Shown here in pieces: positions 17,417 through 27,009 of a stretch of 64,000 bases of DNA. The number at the start of each line of letters is the position of its first letter. Position 1 is the stretch's first letter. Under the pieces are notes generated by a model that saw nothing but the letters and a program-made list of their open reading frames with translations, was not told the DNA's origin and searched no databases. Position numbers and translations under genes: made by a program. Origin of the DNA: JAIQFL01 sp035295745 (GTDB lineage: Bacteria; Acidobacteriota; Terriglobia; Bryobacterales; Bryobacteraceae); assembly GCA_035295745.1 (NCBI GenBank), contig DATGIL010000033.1, positions 78,744 through 142,743 on the forward strand, written 5' to 3'.

Positions 17417-19845
17417 GGGAATATTGCCCGGCGCAGTGATTCCGGCGTGACGCCACGCGGCACCAGCACAATGTTCTCGTTCCTGGCCGTGGAGAAGGTG
17501 AGAAGCGATCCTTCGAGTTCCTGCGATTTTTTGCCGTTTCGGTAGAGGGTCGCGCCCCCTTCGCCCCACGGATTGCGAATCCTGCAGGGCGCTCCCGCAC
17601 GCGACGACAATTCCACAAACTCTACCTTTCCGTGGCGCCGCGACGAGGTCACCGTGAACGCTCCCGCGGCGAGCAGTTGAAATTCGGCATCCCAATCGCT
17701 TGGCCACGCGGAGAAAACCTCTAACACCGGATCCTCTGTAACGCCCGCGACGTTGGCTAGCAACGAAGAGTGAATGCCGGACGCCAGCCCGCCAATATGT
17801 TCGGCGTCAATGGCGCCGGGGCCCTCGCGCAGACGCAGACGATTGCGAAAAATCTGCGCGCCGCCGATCCCTTTCACATCGATGAACCCGGAGGTGCGGT
17901 TGAAGTTCAGGAAACGGGCCTTCAATTCGCGGTCGGCTCCCAGCGGCGCAATCGCGCCAGTGGTGTCGTTTCCAAAGATGAAGCCGCCGAAGCCACCGCT
18001 GTTGTTGCCGCCGCGCGCCGGGGGGAGCGTAGGCAGGTTGGCTGCGATGTCGCGCCACAGCGGGCGAAGATTTGCGTCAACGCCCAGAATCTCCGAGGCG
18101 TGCGCCGCGAGCGGAAAGATCATCTGCATGTAGGAGACTTCGGTTCGCGTGTCTGGCGTGTCCCAGTTGGATTCGTTGTTGTTGACGTGCTCGAGGTGAT
18201 ATTTGCCGTCGGCTCCTTTGCGGAGGTTCGGAAAATTGCGGTAGAACTCGGCTGCACCTTTGATCATGGGGTATGCGCGATCGCGCAGCCACCCGGCGTC
18301 CTGTGTATCCAGGTAGCGGTCCCAGTAGACGGACGCTATGCGCGTCGCGCCTCCCAGGATGTGGCTGGTATGCCCGAAAACGCCATGGCCCTTGTCCGCC
18401 ACGATGTAATGGCCATGATCCCATTTGCCGTCCCCGTGAAAATTCCAGCGGCTATTGTGCCGATTCTCGGTTTCCGACCACCAGCGGAAGCGTTCCGACA
18501 TTTGGCTGGCGGGTTTGCGCGCCAGGTACAAGTCGCGCATCTCGGCGGCGATATCGTCCGGCAGTTTCTCGGGGCCGTTGAAGAATGTGGTCTCCGGGAT
18601 CCAGATGCCTTCGGAACCCCACTGCTGACGGGCGGCCAGCGCGCAGGCGTCGTACATCCCGCTGTAGAGCGAGAATAGGGGCTCCATCAGTTCCATTCGC
18701 CCCGCCGGCATGAGGTTTCGGTAGTACGCGGCGGTGTTCGCCCACCAATACTGCGACCCCCAGCGCCGCATGTCGCCGTTGGTATACCAGAGCATGCCTC
18801 CGAAGCGTGGCGGATACGCACCGCGCGAAGAGGACGCCACAAGGTAGAGGAAGTAGGTATAGTTCTGCTCGACGAAATCGGCCTGCCCGTCTTCGCTGTG
18901 CATGTGAACGAAGCCTTTGGCCCAAAAATCACGCCACCACGATTGCGTAGCGCTGAGTAGCCCGGAAAAGCCGAGCGGCGCCGCGGCATCCAGTTCCGCG
19001 AGGGCCCGCCCCGCGGCGTCATCGGCAGAGTTGAAGGTCGCCGCGCTCGAGATCAGAATAGTGAATGCGCCCCGGGACGGCGCAGCGGAGAGTTGCACCG
19101 TGGACTCGTTGAGATAGCGAGCCTTGGATGGCCGGCCGAGAACTCCAATCGCGACCGCCGACGAATCGTAAAACTCGCCCTCGCGAAACTCCTGTGTCAG
19201 GAGGATACGCCCGCTTCGTATTTCGAGGCGCGAGAGGGCCGAATGCTCCGCGGTCTTAACGTCGACGGCATGCGATTTGGTGAGGTCCCAATTCTTGCCG
19301 TTAATCACCGATACGAGGTAACGGAGCATGCGGAGATCGATATTGACGGCCTCGGGTTGCGGCCGCTGGTCATTGATTTCGACGGCCATCACGTCGCGCT
19401 CCGGCCACGCGAGAACGCGGGCGGTGATGCCGCTGCCCTGGACGGTCATCAGACCTTTGTCAACGGAGAGGGTCTGATGGAAGGCGGCGCCTGCAAAGAT
19501 GTCATCGCCCGACTGGACCAGATTGATGTCGACGTATCCGCAACCGCCCGCATAATCGGTATCGGCTCGCGGAAAGCTGACGGTGGAGCTGTTCTCGGCG
19601 AAGACATCGGCACGGTTGATCTGGAAATGGAGGGCCGAAGGAGAAGACCAGACGAGACTGCCCATGCGGCCGTTGCCGACAGGCATGCCTTCCTCACTGC
19701 GCGATGCGGGCTGCTCGTACTGCAGATCGGCGCGCGCCGCGAGCTTGCCGTAGTCGACGGAAAGTATGCCTTGGGCGTAGATTGAGGCGGCGGCGCACGC
19801 CAGGATCACAGCACGACCCACCGAAGAAAAGCAGAAATATCTCAT
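17413..19845 (-). CDS. Exported GH95-like/DUF5703 glycoside hydrolase
   Basis: 810 residues with signal peptide AVILACAAASIYAQG. The N-terminal beta domain carries GMPVGNGRMGSLVWSSP and LHFQINRADVF, the opening seen in GH95-type enzymes and DUF5703 proteins. The middle and C-terminal parts look like an (alpha/alpha)6 barrel (WWRDFWAKGFVHM, MLWYTNGDMRRWGSQYWWAN, GIWIPETTFFNG, NNNESNWDTPDTRTEVSYMQ). GH95 enzymes are fucosidases or galactosidases; the specificity here is not known. It follows the TonB-dependent receptor gene by 18 bases, so the two probably form a transcription unit handling one glycoside. Confidence 0.78.
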   Translation of the reverse strand: MRYFCFSSVGRAVILACAAASIYAQGILSVDYGKLAARADLQYEQPASRSEEGMPVGNGRMGSLVWSSPSALHFQINRADVFAENSSTVSFPRADTDYAGGCGYVDINLVQSGDDIFAGAAFHQTLSVDKGLMTVQGSGITARVLAWPERDVMAVEINDQRPQPEAVNIDLRMLRYLVSVINGKNWDLTKSHAVDVKTAEHSALSRLEIRSGRILLTQEFREGEFYDSSAVAIGVLGRPSKARYLNESTVQLSAAPSRGAFTILISSAATFNSADDAAGRALAELDAAAPLGFSGLLSATQSWWRDFWAKGFVHMHSEDGQADFVEQNYTYFLYLVASSSRGAYPPRFGGMLWYTNGDMRRWGSQYWWANTAAYYRNLMPAGRMELMEPLFSLYSGMYDACALAARQQWGSEGIWIPETTFFNGPEKLPDDIAAEMRDLYLARKPASQMSERFRWWSETENRHNSRWNFHGDGKWDHGHYIVADKGHGVFGHTSHILGGATRIASVYWDRYLDTQDAGWLRDRAYPMIKGAAEFYRNFPNLRKGADGKYHLEHVNNNESNWDTPDTRTEVSYMQMIFPLAAHASEILGVDANLRPLWRDIAANLPTLPPARGGNNSGGFGGFIFGNDTTGAIAPLGADRELKARFLNFNRTSGFIDVKGIGGAQIFRNRLRLREGPGAIDAEHIGGLASGIHSSLLANVAGVTEDPVLEVFSAWPSDWDAEFQLLAAGAFTVTSSRRHGKVEFVELSSRAGAPCRIRNPWGEGGATLYRNGKKSQELEGSLLTFSTARNENIVLVPRGVTPESLRRAIFP

Positions 19846-19863
19846 GGCTATACCCGGGGCACT

Positions 19864-22800
19864 CTAGAATCGGATGCGCACTCCCAGCCGCAGCATGCGT
19901 TCATCGATTCCCTCTCTCCCGAAGCCGCCGTTGGTGGACGTGATCGTCGTATAACCACCCAGGCTCTTGATGGTGCCGTTGGCATTCAGGACCATGCTCG
20001 AGACGGTGGCACTCGGATTCGAGAAGTGCGGTGTGTTGGTGGCGTTGAAGGCGTCGGCACGGAATTGCAAACGCACACTTTCGCGAATGCTGAATTCCCG
20101 CACGACGCCGAGATCCAGATTGATCGCGCCGGGCCCGAAGATGGAGTTGAAGCCCGCGGTGCCGAAGGTAGGGGTGGTGACCGCAGCGAAGGCCAGCGGA
20201 TCGAACCACGACTGGTTCGGGCCAGTGCCACCGAGAATCTCGACGTTCGGTTTCACCTGATTGGCCCGCTGCGTATTGCCCGGCGCATTCAGAGAAGTGG
20301 CGTCCGAACCGACGGAGAACGGCTGGCCACTGTACATCGTCAGGAGTCCCTGCAGTTGCCATCCGCCGGCGATCCTGCCGGCCACGCCGTGGTTCCAAAG
20401 TGCCCGGCCCGGCCCCAACGGGAGCTGGTAAACCGAATTCGCGGCAAATGAGTGGGTGCGGTTCGATCCCCATAACGCCTTGTTCAAATTGCGAAACGCC
20501 GGAGCCTCGATCGCCGGATTCTTGTCGCTGAGAGCGTCGCAGCACAGCGCCAGGGCCTTGGAGAAGGTGTAGACCACGTTGAGCGTGAGACCGTTGGAGT
20601 AGCTTTTGGTTAACTTGGTCTGCAGGGAATCGTACGAGTTGCGCCCATAATTTTCGATCAGGCCTGAGCTTCCGGTTCTGCCGAAAGCTTGATAGAGCGG
20701 CTCGCTCGGAGTGCCGCCGCCGGGCGTTCCGACGTTCACGTTCATGACCTGGAGCTGCTTAATCTGGCGGTCGCCCACGTATCCGGCTTGTGCCAGGAAT
20801 CCTTTTGGCAGTTGCTTCTCGACGGTGAGGTTCCACGACTCGATATACGGCATGTGATAGACCGGTGGCGGCACCGTGAAGCCCTGCGTGAGTGGATAAT
20901 TCGAAATCACACCCGTGCCGACGTCCGGGAACACCACAGCCGGAATCCCATCGCTCAGGCGACTCGTGTACTGGAATGAACTGGCCGGCGCCGGCCAGCT
21001 CGCCGATTGCGTGATTTCGGCTTCGCCCACGAAATCCCGCACCCAGGCCAACGGGTTCGGATCGAAGTTGATTCCGAAGCCGGCGCGCACCACGAAGGTC
21101 GGAGTGGCCCGCCACGCAAGGCCAATCCGCGGACTGAAATCCTTCTTCGGGACCTGCACGCCGCAGTCCCTGGGGGTCTGGCCCAGCCCGCAGAGATACA
21201 TGGTGTTCGTCTGGAAATTGTAGGTCTCGAATCCGCGGTGTTCGCCCGTGCCGAATGGCAGATACTCCCACCCGACGCCTAGCGACAAGGTCAAAACCCG
21301 GCTCACCTGCCATTGATCGCGAACGTATAAGCTGTCCGCCCACATGCGGCTGGTCTGCCGGGTGCCTCCTCCGAGGAAATTGTTGGTAGCGCCGGTAGTC
21401 AGGCCCAGCAGGAAAGTGGAATACGTGTTGTACTGATTCGCCGAAGGGCCGCCGTTGAGAGTCGTGGGGCCGCCGCCAAACGAGAACGATCCACCGTTGG
21501 TGGAGAGCTCCCAGTTGTTGTTGTCGATCTTCATGATATCGAGCCCGAAGCGAATGGTATGGTTCCCGTGAACCCAGCTTCCATTGGCGACGTAGTCGTA
21601 GGCCGGATCCAGATAGTAGACCGGGGAGTCGGGGTATTTTCCGAAAGCGGTGTAGTTGCTGATGCTGAAAGACGGGTAGCCGGCGTCGCCCGGATCGGGG
21701 CCGTTGGTTCCGGGCAGATTGAACTTCGTCAGTCCCAGGTTCCCTTTGCTGAAGCTCACGGGCTCTTGGGAAGTATCGAGCCGCGTATAGCCGAAATAGC
21801 TGTCTACGATGACGTGCGGGCTGACGACGTAGGTGCCCGCTACCGTGCCGTTGAACACCGTGCCGTTCATGTTCCCGTCGCGCGTCGCCGAGCTGTTGAC
21901 ACCGGCGCCGTTGTCGCCGAAGAGATCGGGATTGAAAACGTGGTAGTCCAGCGCTCCGAGGCGGGCAGTCACCGTGAACTTGCGCGAAAGGTTCCAGTTG
22001 ATCTTGCCGTCGAACTTATGCCGGTTGACGAGGTAGTCCCCCGTGGCGTAATAGTTGTTGGCGATTCCGGAGAGGTTGGGCAGCGGATAGAGTTGCTGAA
22101 TGAGCAGCGCGGTGGGGTCGAGACGCGACTGCGGAATGAGATTTCCGGGGAACTGCGTTCTACCCGTCCCGGTGGCCGTACCCGTGAGGGGATCGTAGAT
22201 CGGAGTCGAGGAACCCGTCATGTCGCCAGACCGGATAGCGGCCGTAGGAACCGTCACAATCTGCGAAGCGAACTGGCGATCGAACTGGCCGTCATAGCTG
22301 GCAAAGTAGAACAGCCTGTTCTTGAGGATCGGACCTCCGATTGTGCCACCGGTCTGGTTGTCGATGAATTTCGGTTTTCGTTGTCCCGGCGGCAGAATCC
22401 ACGGATCAGCCTTCAGATCGTTATTCTGGTTGTACTCAAACGCCGACCCGTGAATCTGGTTAGTGCCGCTCTTCAAGACGACGTTGATGGATGCGCTCCC
22501 GGCCAGTCCGTGGTCGGCGTCGAAACTGGCAGTGGACACACTGACGGTCTCGATAGCCTCTAACCCGGGTACGTATCCGGTTTCGTGCGACATCCAGGAA
22601 TTGATCGCGTTGGCGCCTTCGATCCGCGTATTAGACGCGCCCTGCGTGGTTCCATTGACGCTGAAGACTTCCCCGCGAGCCGGATTTGCCGCCGGTGAGC
22701 TCGACGTGTTGGGAGGCGACATCCCCGGGACCATGACCAGCAGGTTCTGATAGTTCCGATTTACCGGGATGGGAATCTCTTCGACTTCCTTCTTGGAGAT

Positions 22801-23229
22801 CTCGCTGCGAACATCCGCCGTGTCCGTCTGGAGTACGGCGGTCTGCGCTTCCACCTGCACAGTTTCGGTGCTCATGCCCACCTTCAGAGGAACGTCAACC
22901 CGTACGACGGCGTCGATGTTCACCGAGACACCACGTCGGACGAAATTCTCGAAACCGGAATGATTTACCGTGATGCTATAGGCGCCCGGCGGCAATGTGG
23001 GAAATGCGAACGATCCCGAGTCGTTCGTCACGGTCTCGCGAACCTGACCGCTGCCCGTTTCGGCAGCTTTGACGGTGGCGCCCGGAACGATCGCGCCGCT
23101 CGAGTCTGTGACGATACCAACAATCGAACCATATAGGGCTTGGGCTCGCAGACATGCTGCGGCGCCGTAGAGCAGGAGCAAAATCAGGCACGCAGCAACC
23201 GCGACCTGGCGGATATTGAGTCTGGGCAC
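19864..23229 (-). CDS. TonB-dependent receptor with carboxypeptidase-regulatory-like N-terminal domain
   Basis: 1121 residues using the GTG at 23229, which has GGGGAAG eight bases upstream and yields a clean signal peptide (VAVAACLILLLLYGAAACLRAQ); a TTG at 23277 is an alternative. Residues ~30-115 are a CarboxypepD_reg/SusC-like Ig fold (GSIVGIVTDSSGAIVPGATV, FAFPTLPPGAYSITV). Then come a plug domain (EEIPIPVNRNYQNLLVMVPG) and a large outer-membrane barrel ending RMLRLGVRIRF with terminal Phe. This is the acidobacterial 'Oar-like' receptor type, importing large substrates with TonB energy. The promoter and an IclR-type site are directly upstream. Confidence 0.88.
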   Translation of the reverse strand: MPRLNIRQVAVAACLILLLLYGAAACLRAQALYGSIVGIVTDSSGAIVPGATVKAAETGSGQVRETVTNDSGSFAFPTLPPGAYSITVNHSGFENFVRRGVSVNIDAVVRVDVPLKVGMSTETVQVEAQTAVLQTDTADVRSEISKKEVEEIPIPVNRNYQNLLVMVPGMSPPNTSSSPAANPARGEVFSVNGTTQGASNTRIEGANAINSWMSHETGYVPGLEAIETVSVSTASFDADHGLAGSASINVVLKSGTNQIHGSAFEYNQNNDLKADPWILPPGQRKPKFIDNQTGGTIGGPILKNRLFYFASYDGQFDRQFASQIVTVPTAAIRSGDMTGSSTPIYDPLTGTATGTGRTQFPGNLIPQSRLDPTALLIQQLYPLPNLSGIANNYYATGDYLVNRHKFDGKINWNLSRKFTVTARLGALDYHVFNPDLFGDNGAGVNSSATRDGNMNGTVFNGTVAGTYVVSPHVIVDSYFGYTRLDTSQEPVSFSKGNLGLTKFNLPGTNGPDPGDAGYPSFSISNYTAFGKYPDSPVYYLDPAYDYVANGSWVHGNHTIRFGLDIMKIDNNNWELSTNGGSFSFGGGPTTLNGGPSANQYNTYSTFLLGLTTGATNNFLGGGTRQTSRMWADSLYVRDQWQVSRVLTLSLGVGWEYLPFGTGEHRGFETYNFQTNTMYLCGLGQTPRDCGVQVPKKDFSPRIGLAWRATPTFVVRAGFGINFDPNPLAWVRDFVGEAEITQSASWPAPASSFQYTSRLSDGIPAVVFPDVGTGVISNYPLTQGFTVPPPVYHMPYIESWNLTVEKQLPKGFLAQAGYVGDRQIKQLQVMNVNVGTPGGGTPSEPLYQAFGRTGSSGLIENYGRNSYDSLQTKLTKSYSNGLTLNVVYTFSKALALCCDALSDKNPAIEAPAFRNLNKALWGSNRTHSFAANSVYQLPLGPGRALWNHGVAGRIAGGWQLQGLLTMYSGQPFSVGSDATSLNAPGNTQRANQVKPNVEILGGTGPNQSWFDPLAFAAVTTPTFGTAGFNSIFGPGAINLDLGVVREFSIRESVRLQFRADAFNATNTPHFSNPSATVSSMVLNANGTIKSLGGYTTITSTNGGFGREGIDERMLRLGVRIRF

Positions 23230-23280
23230 GAGAGTTTCTTCCCCTTCTGGGGCTGCGGTGAAGCAGCCAATTTGCAAGCG

Positions 23281-23369
23281 AGTATATATCCGGACCGGTA
23301 CCGAGTCAACAGATTTAACGCTAAAACAAGAGAAATCCTGAAAAGCGGCTTTATTGCATAATACGCAAC
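23281..23369 (-). promoter_or_regulatory. Promoter of receptor/GH95 unit with upstream 17-bp palindrome
   Basis: On the minus strand TTGACT (23309-23304) and TATACT (23286-23281) are 17 bases apart, a strong housekeeping promoter giving a start near 23274. The IclR-type site ATTGC-N7-GCAAC occupies 23353-23369, centred about 87 bases upstream of the start. That position would suit activation, unlike the downstream position of the other two sites. Confidence 0.7.
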
Positions 23370-23378
23370 CGTGTTGGG

Positions 23379-24203
23379 CTACTCACTGGCATCGGCACTG
23401 AAGATGGCACTGAGATCCCTCGCGGTCTCGCAGACCAGCCGCGCGGTAACCGCGTCGCGTTCCGGCGGAAATCGGCTCAGGGGTGCGGAGATTCCGATCG
23501 ACGCAATAATCATGCCATCTTTGTCGCGCACCGGGGCGGCGAGGCAGCGAACGCCCTCCACGTACTCTTCTTCGTCGATCACGAATCCCTGATCCTTGCT
23601 GCGGGCGAGTTCCTTCGTCAGTTGCTTGAGGGAGACGATGGTGCGAGGTGTGTGGCCCTGCAGCGTACCCGCACCGAAAATGGTCTTCAACTCGGACATT
23701 CCGCAATCTACGAGAAGGGCCTTGCCGTGAGCGGTGCAGTATAACGGAACGAACTCACCGGTCTGTCCGGAGATCACCAGGATCTGGCTGCTGGAGTGGT
23801 AGTGATCGATGAAGAATGCCTGCCGGCCCTCACGCAAGGCGAGATGCGTGGTCTCGCCGATCCTGACGGCCAGCCTCTTCAAAGGTTCGTGACTGAATGC
23901 GATCAGTACATTGCTCCAATCGTGCTTCCGAGAGAGGCGCCAGATGGAAGGCCCGAGTACATAATCCTTGCGGCCATTCGGGTTGGCGAGAAAGCCGCGC
24001 CGCCGCAGCGTGTTTGCCAGACGAAACACACTGCTGCGATCGATGCCAAGGAGCTCTGTGAGGTGCCCGAGCGTCACTGGATCGGACGACTTCGCCACCG
24101 CCTCCAGTATGAATAAGCCGCGATCGAGACTTTGAATCGACGGCGTCTGCGCGCTCGGCCTCCTGGGGCGAGGCTTTGTGAAATAGGGTGATACTCCAGC
24201 CAT
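23379..24203 (-). CDS. IclR-family transcriptional regulator
   Basis: 274 residues from the ATG at 24203 (MAGVSPYFTK), 7 bases after the cytochrome gene stop. The N-terminal winged helix spans ~30-95 (IQSLDRGLFILEAVAK, TLGHLTELLGIDRSSVFRLANTLRRRG split over two helices). The C-terminal effector domain includes LRIGE-like segments, GQTGEFVPLYCTAHGKALL, DEEEYVEGVRCLAAPVRD and IIASIGISAPLSRF, the usual IclR ligand domain. It is the last gene of the small exported protein-cytochrome-IclR unit, so the palindrome at 27010-27026 would make it autoregulated. It is the only regulator inside the cluster and the natural candidate to bind all three palindromes. Confidence 0.88.
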   Translation of the reverse strand: MAGVSPYFTKPRPRRPSAQTPSIQSLDRGLFILEAVAKSSDPVTLGHLTELLGIDRSSVFRLANTLRRRGFLANPNGRKDYVLGPSIWRLSRKHDWSNVLIAFSHEPLKRLAVRIGETTHLALREGRQAFFIDHYHSSSQILVISGQTGEFVPLYCTAHGKALLVDCGMSELKTIFGAGTLQGHTPRTIVSLKQLTKELARSKDQGFVIDEEEYVEGVRCLAAPVRDKDGMIIASIGISAPLSRFPPERDAVTARLVCETARDLSAIFSADASE

Positions 24204-24210
24204 AGGTTTT

Positions 24211-26388
24211 CTATCGTCCTTTTCTGCCGGCGAAGGCCAGGTTTGGTTTCCAGGACTGCATGGACTTCTGAAGCCAGGCCGCGTCACGATCTTTGTGGCA
24301 GATCAGGCATGCGTTAGGACTGTCCTGGGGGCCAAAGCGAGCCGTCATTTCCGCATCGGGAATATCGTCGATCTGGTGATAACGGGCCTGGAACATGAGG
24401 GCATTCATGATGCGTGGCATGTGGCAACTCACACAGCGGCCAGCCTCGCTGGCTGCCGCATGATGAGTGTGGCCTTCCGGCTTCGCAGCAAATTGCTTGT
24501 GACAACCGAGGCACATGCGATCGGAGTCGGCGCCGAATTTGAGCGACCTGGGATTCGAGGCCGCGTCTGCAGGATGTGGGTCGTGACAGTTGCCGCACGT
24601 CGCACCACCCTTACGGAAGCATGCCGACCGCACGAAGGACTCTACGATAAAGACCGTCTCACGAAAGCGGCCGTCCTTGTAGAATCCCCTGCGGGAGTAG
24701 TCGACATACGGGCGGCTCAAGAGTTCCCGGTAAAATTTCGCGCCGCTTTCCGAGTAGTTCAAGGCTCCAGCCGGCTCCGGGTCGCGGAGGCCGGTCTGCA
24801 TGTGGCATTGGGCGCAGATGGCGACATATTCGGATGCGCCGACGTGGGAGAAATCGATGGGAGGGTCGGCGGCGCCTTTGGGGTACGGCCGGCCTGCGCG
24901 CATTGCGGCCACATGCGCCGCGGAGGGGCCATGGCACATCTCACAATTGACACCACCTTCGCGGAATGAGGACGCCTTGGCCTCCATCTCGCCGTTCTCA
25001 AATCGTTGCTGGCTGGTGTGACAGACGGCGCACTCCAACTGGTAGGTGGCGCCCGGGACGATCTCGTGAAAGCGAGACACGTCGGTACGCGCCGAATTTG
25101 CCGGGTCCTTGATCTCCCAATAGTTCACCCAGCTCTTGTGCGCCACGTTGTATTGGAGTGGAAACACCTGCATCTCGCCACCCGGCAACTTGGTGGCATA
25201 TCCCTGCTGCCATTTCGAACCGATCAGGTAGTCGACCGGGTAAGATTTCCAGACGTTTCCGGCGCGGATCTCCATGTAATGGCGCTCGTTGCGGAGCACT
25301 GCTCGCGCGACCGGTTTGCCGGCATCGTCGAGGACCGGCTGTCCTGACGTGAAATCGCCGATGACGTCTTTCGGACGATAGGCCCGAAACATCCGGCTCA
25401 TACCGGTGGCCTGCCAGTTGGAGTGTTGCTGCGCGTGGCAATCCTTGCAGGCCGCGGAGCCGGCATAGGTTCGCGCTTGCGATGCGCGCTGTGCCGGGGA
25501 GGCGGATGGAGGCAGCGAGGTATCGAGAGACTCGGACCAGGCCTCAAACGATCGCCCGCCGGGAGCGCCAATATCGGCGTAGACGGTGCGCAAACGATCC
25601 AATGCCTGCTGGTGAACCGGGCCCTCCGGTTTGGCAGCGATTGCCAGGAATCTCGCGCCGTCCGCCAATCGGCCTTGATTCAAAATCACCATGCCCAGCA
25701 GATATGCCGTCGCCGGTGTCCCGTTATCGAGCCGTAAGGCTTCCCGTAGTGCCGCTTCAGCCTCGCCAAATTGCTTCGCCCGCGTATCGTCGCGAGCCTC
25801 CTGCGCCCGGATCGCCGCAACCTGGCCGATCAAATAATATGCCTGCGATCGGATTCGAGCTTGGACGCCAGGCCAGTTGCGATCTTCGATGCTGGAGGGG
25901 CGATCGAACCGGCTGAGGAACCACAAAGCATCCTGAGCTTGTAGAGTTGCGCCGTCGAGTTGCCCCATCCTGACTCGCGCGCCGGCCAGGGCGACCAGCA
26001 GGAAAGGATTCTCCGGCAAAAAGCGAAGAGAGCGCGCACCATAGTCGAGCGCGGCCGGAAAATCTCCCACGGCAATGCTCGCCTTCGACGCGATTTCATA
26101 CGCCGGCTCCAACATCCACGACGCTGGATAGGCTTGGACGAACGACTCGGCCAACGCCTTCCGCTGGTGCGCGTCGTTCGCCGCCATTAAAGCAGCGAAG
26201 TCCTCGCGCTCCTTCGGGTCCTCGGGAATGATCTCCGGGCCGCGAATGCCATCTTTCTTCAACGACGCGAGCTTAGCCGAGTCATGACAGGAGAGACACC
26301 TCTTGTCCACAGGGCCGGTGTCTGCGGCTGACAGAGTTCCGGCCACCGCGAGAGCCCACACCAAGCTGCGCGGCTGAGCCCACCGCAT
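24211..26388 (-). CDS. Exported nonaheme c-type cytochrome with TPR-like region
   Basis: 725 residues with signal peptide SLVWALAVAGTLSAADTG. One haem motif (CLSCH) lies near the N-terminus. Residues ~55-280 are helical with tetratricopeptide-like repeats (FPAALDYGARSLRFLPENPFLL, GEAEAALREALRLD). Eight further CxxCH motifs follow: CKDCH, CAVCH, CEMCH, CAQCH, CGNCH, CLGCH, CVSCH and CLICH. This matches the cytochrome c554/doubled-CxxCH style multihaem proteins. It could accept electrons from the PQQ dehydrogenases, but this is inference from neighbourhood. Starts 2 bases after the preceding gene; same unit as the IclR gene. Confidence 0.85.
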   Translation of the reverse strand: MRWAQPRSLVWALAVAGTLSAADTGPVDKRCLSCHDSAKLASLKKDGIRGPEIIPEDPKEREDFAALMAANDAHQRKALAESFVQAYPASWMLEPAYEIASKASIAVGDFPAALDYGARSLRFLPENPFLLVALAGARVRMGQLDGATLQAQDALWFLSRFDRPSSIEDRNWPGVQARIRSQAYYLIGQVAAIRAQEARDDTRAKQFGEAEAALREALRLDNGTPATAYLLGMVILNQGRLADGARFLAIAAKPEGPVHQQALDRLRTVYADIGAPGGRSFEAWSESLDTSLPPSASPAQRASQARTYAGSAACKDCHAQQHSNWQATGMSRMFRAYRPKDVIGDFTSGQPVLDDAGKPVARAVLRNERHYMEIRAGNVWKSYPVDYLIGSKWQQGYATKLPGGEMQVFPLQYNVAHKSWVNYWEIKDPANSARTDVSRFHEIVPGATYQLECAVCHTSQQRFENGEMEAKASSFREGGVNCEMCHGPSAAHVAAMRAGRPYPKGAADPPIDFSHVGASEYVAICAQCHMQTGLRDPEPAGALNYSESGAKFYRELLSRPYVDYSRRGFYKDGRFRETVFIVESFVRSACFRKGGATCGNCHDPHPADAASNPRSLKFGADSDRMCLGCHKQFAAKPEGHTHHAAASEAGRCVSCHMPRIMNALMFQARYHQIDDIPDAEMTARFGPQDSPNACLICHKDRDAAWLQKSMQSWKPNLAFAGRKGR

Positions 26389-26390
26389 GG

Positions 26391-26930
26391 TTATCGCTGC
26401 CCGTACGGCTTGTTCTTGGCGATGAATTCTTCGTACAGGATGACACCGAATCCGGCCGCCGCCGCCACACCGATAGCTACTTTGAGAGCCGTCCGGCGAT
26501 GCCCGGACTTGGCTGCCGGAGGAGGTGTCACATTATTTTGGGTGATCTGTTTGTCTGAGGTCTGACCGTCGTATTCGGCAACTACGTGGACCATGAAGGG
26601 CCCGGCTTCCATATTCGGAACGAAACCTGCGGCCTTAACAGTGCCGTCGCGTCCGGTAACAGCGGCATAGGTTCGCGCTCCCTTGAAGGTAGCGCCCGGT
26701 CCGGACGCAGGGGCTTCGAAACTTACCTTGGCGCCGGCCACTGCGCGACCAGAGGAATCCTCGACGCGGACCACCGGAACCTGCATGGGCTTCTGGTTGA
26801 CAAAGTTGACCGCTCCGTCGCCTTGTACAATCGCGATACTCAACGCGACCGGCCTCTGTTGAGCCATCGCGACCTGAGAGCACAATACCAGGCAAACGGG
26901 GCCGACGATACTGCTCTTTCGTGTAAGCAT
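26391..26930 (-). CDS. Small exported protein with Ig-like (Big-1-type) domain and C-terminal membrane helix
   Basis: 179 residues from the ATG at 26930, preceded by GGGGAGG. A signal peptide (SSIVGPVCLVLCSQVAMAQ) is followed by an Ig-like domain with the pattern VPVVRVEDSSGRAVAGAKVSFEAP (in two parts) and TGRDGTVKAAGFVPNMEAG, as in bacterial Ig-like 'Big-1' or carboxypeptidase-regulatory folds. A hydrophobic helix ALKVAIGVAAAAGFGVILYEEF lies near the C-terminus. Probably anchored facing the periplasm. First gene of the unit that includes the nonaheme cytochrome and IclR regulator. The function is unknown. Confidence 0.72.
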   Translation of the reverse strand: MLTRKSSIVGPVCLVLCSQVAMAQQRPVALSIAIVQGDGAVNFVNQKPMQVPVVRVEDSSGRAVAGAKVSFEAPASGPGATFKGARTYAAVTGRDGTVKAAGFVPNMEAGPFMVHVVAEYDGQTSDKQITQNNVTPPPAAKSGHRRTALKVAIGVAAAAGFGVILYEEFIAKNKPYGQR

Positions 26931-27009
26931 CCTTAGACCTCCCCAAGGTGGCACTCGCAATTCCCTGCGACAGGCCACGCCAGTCGACCTCATTTGTTTG
27001 TCAATGCGT

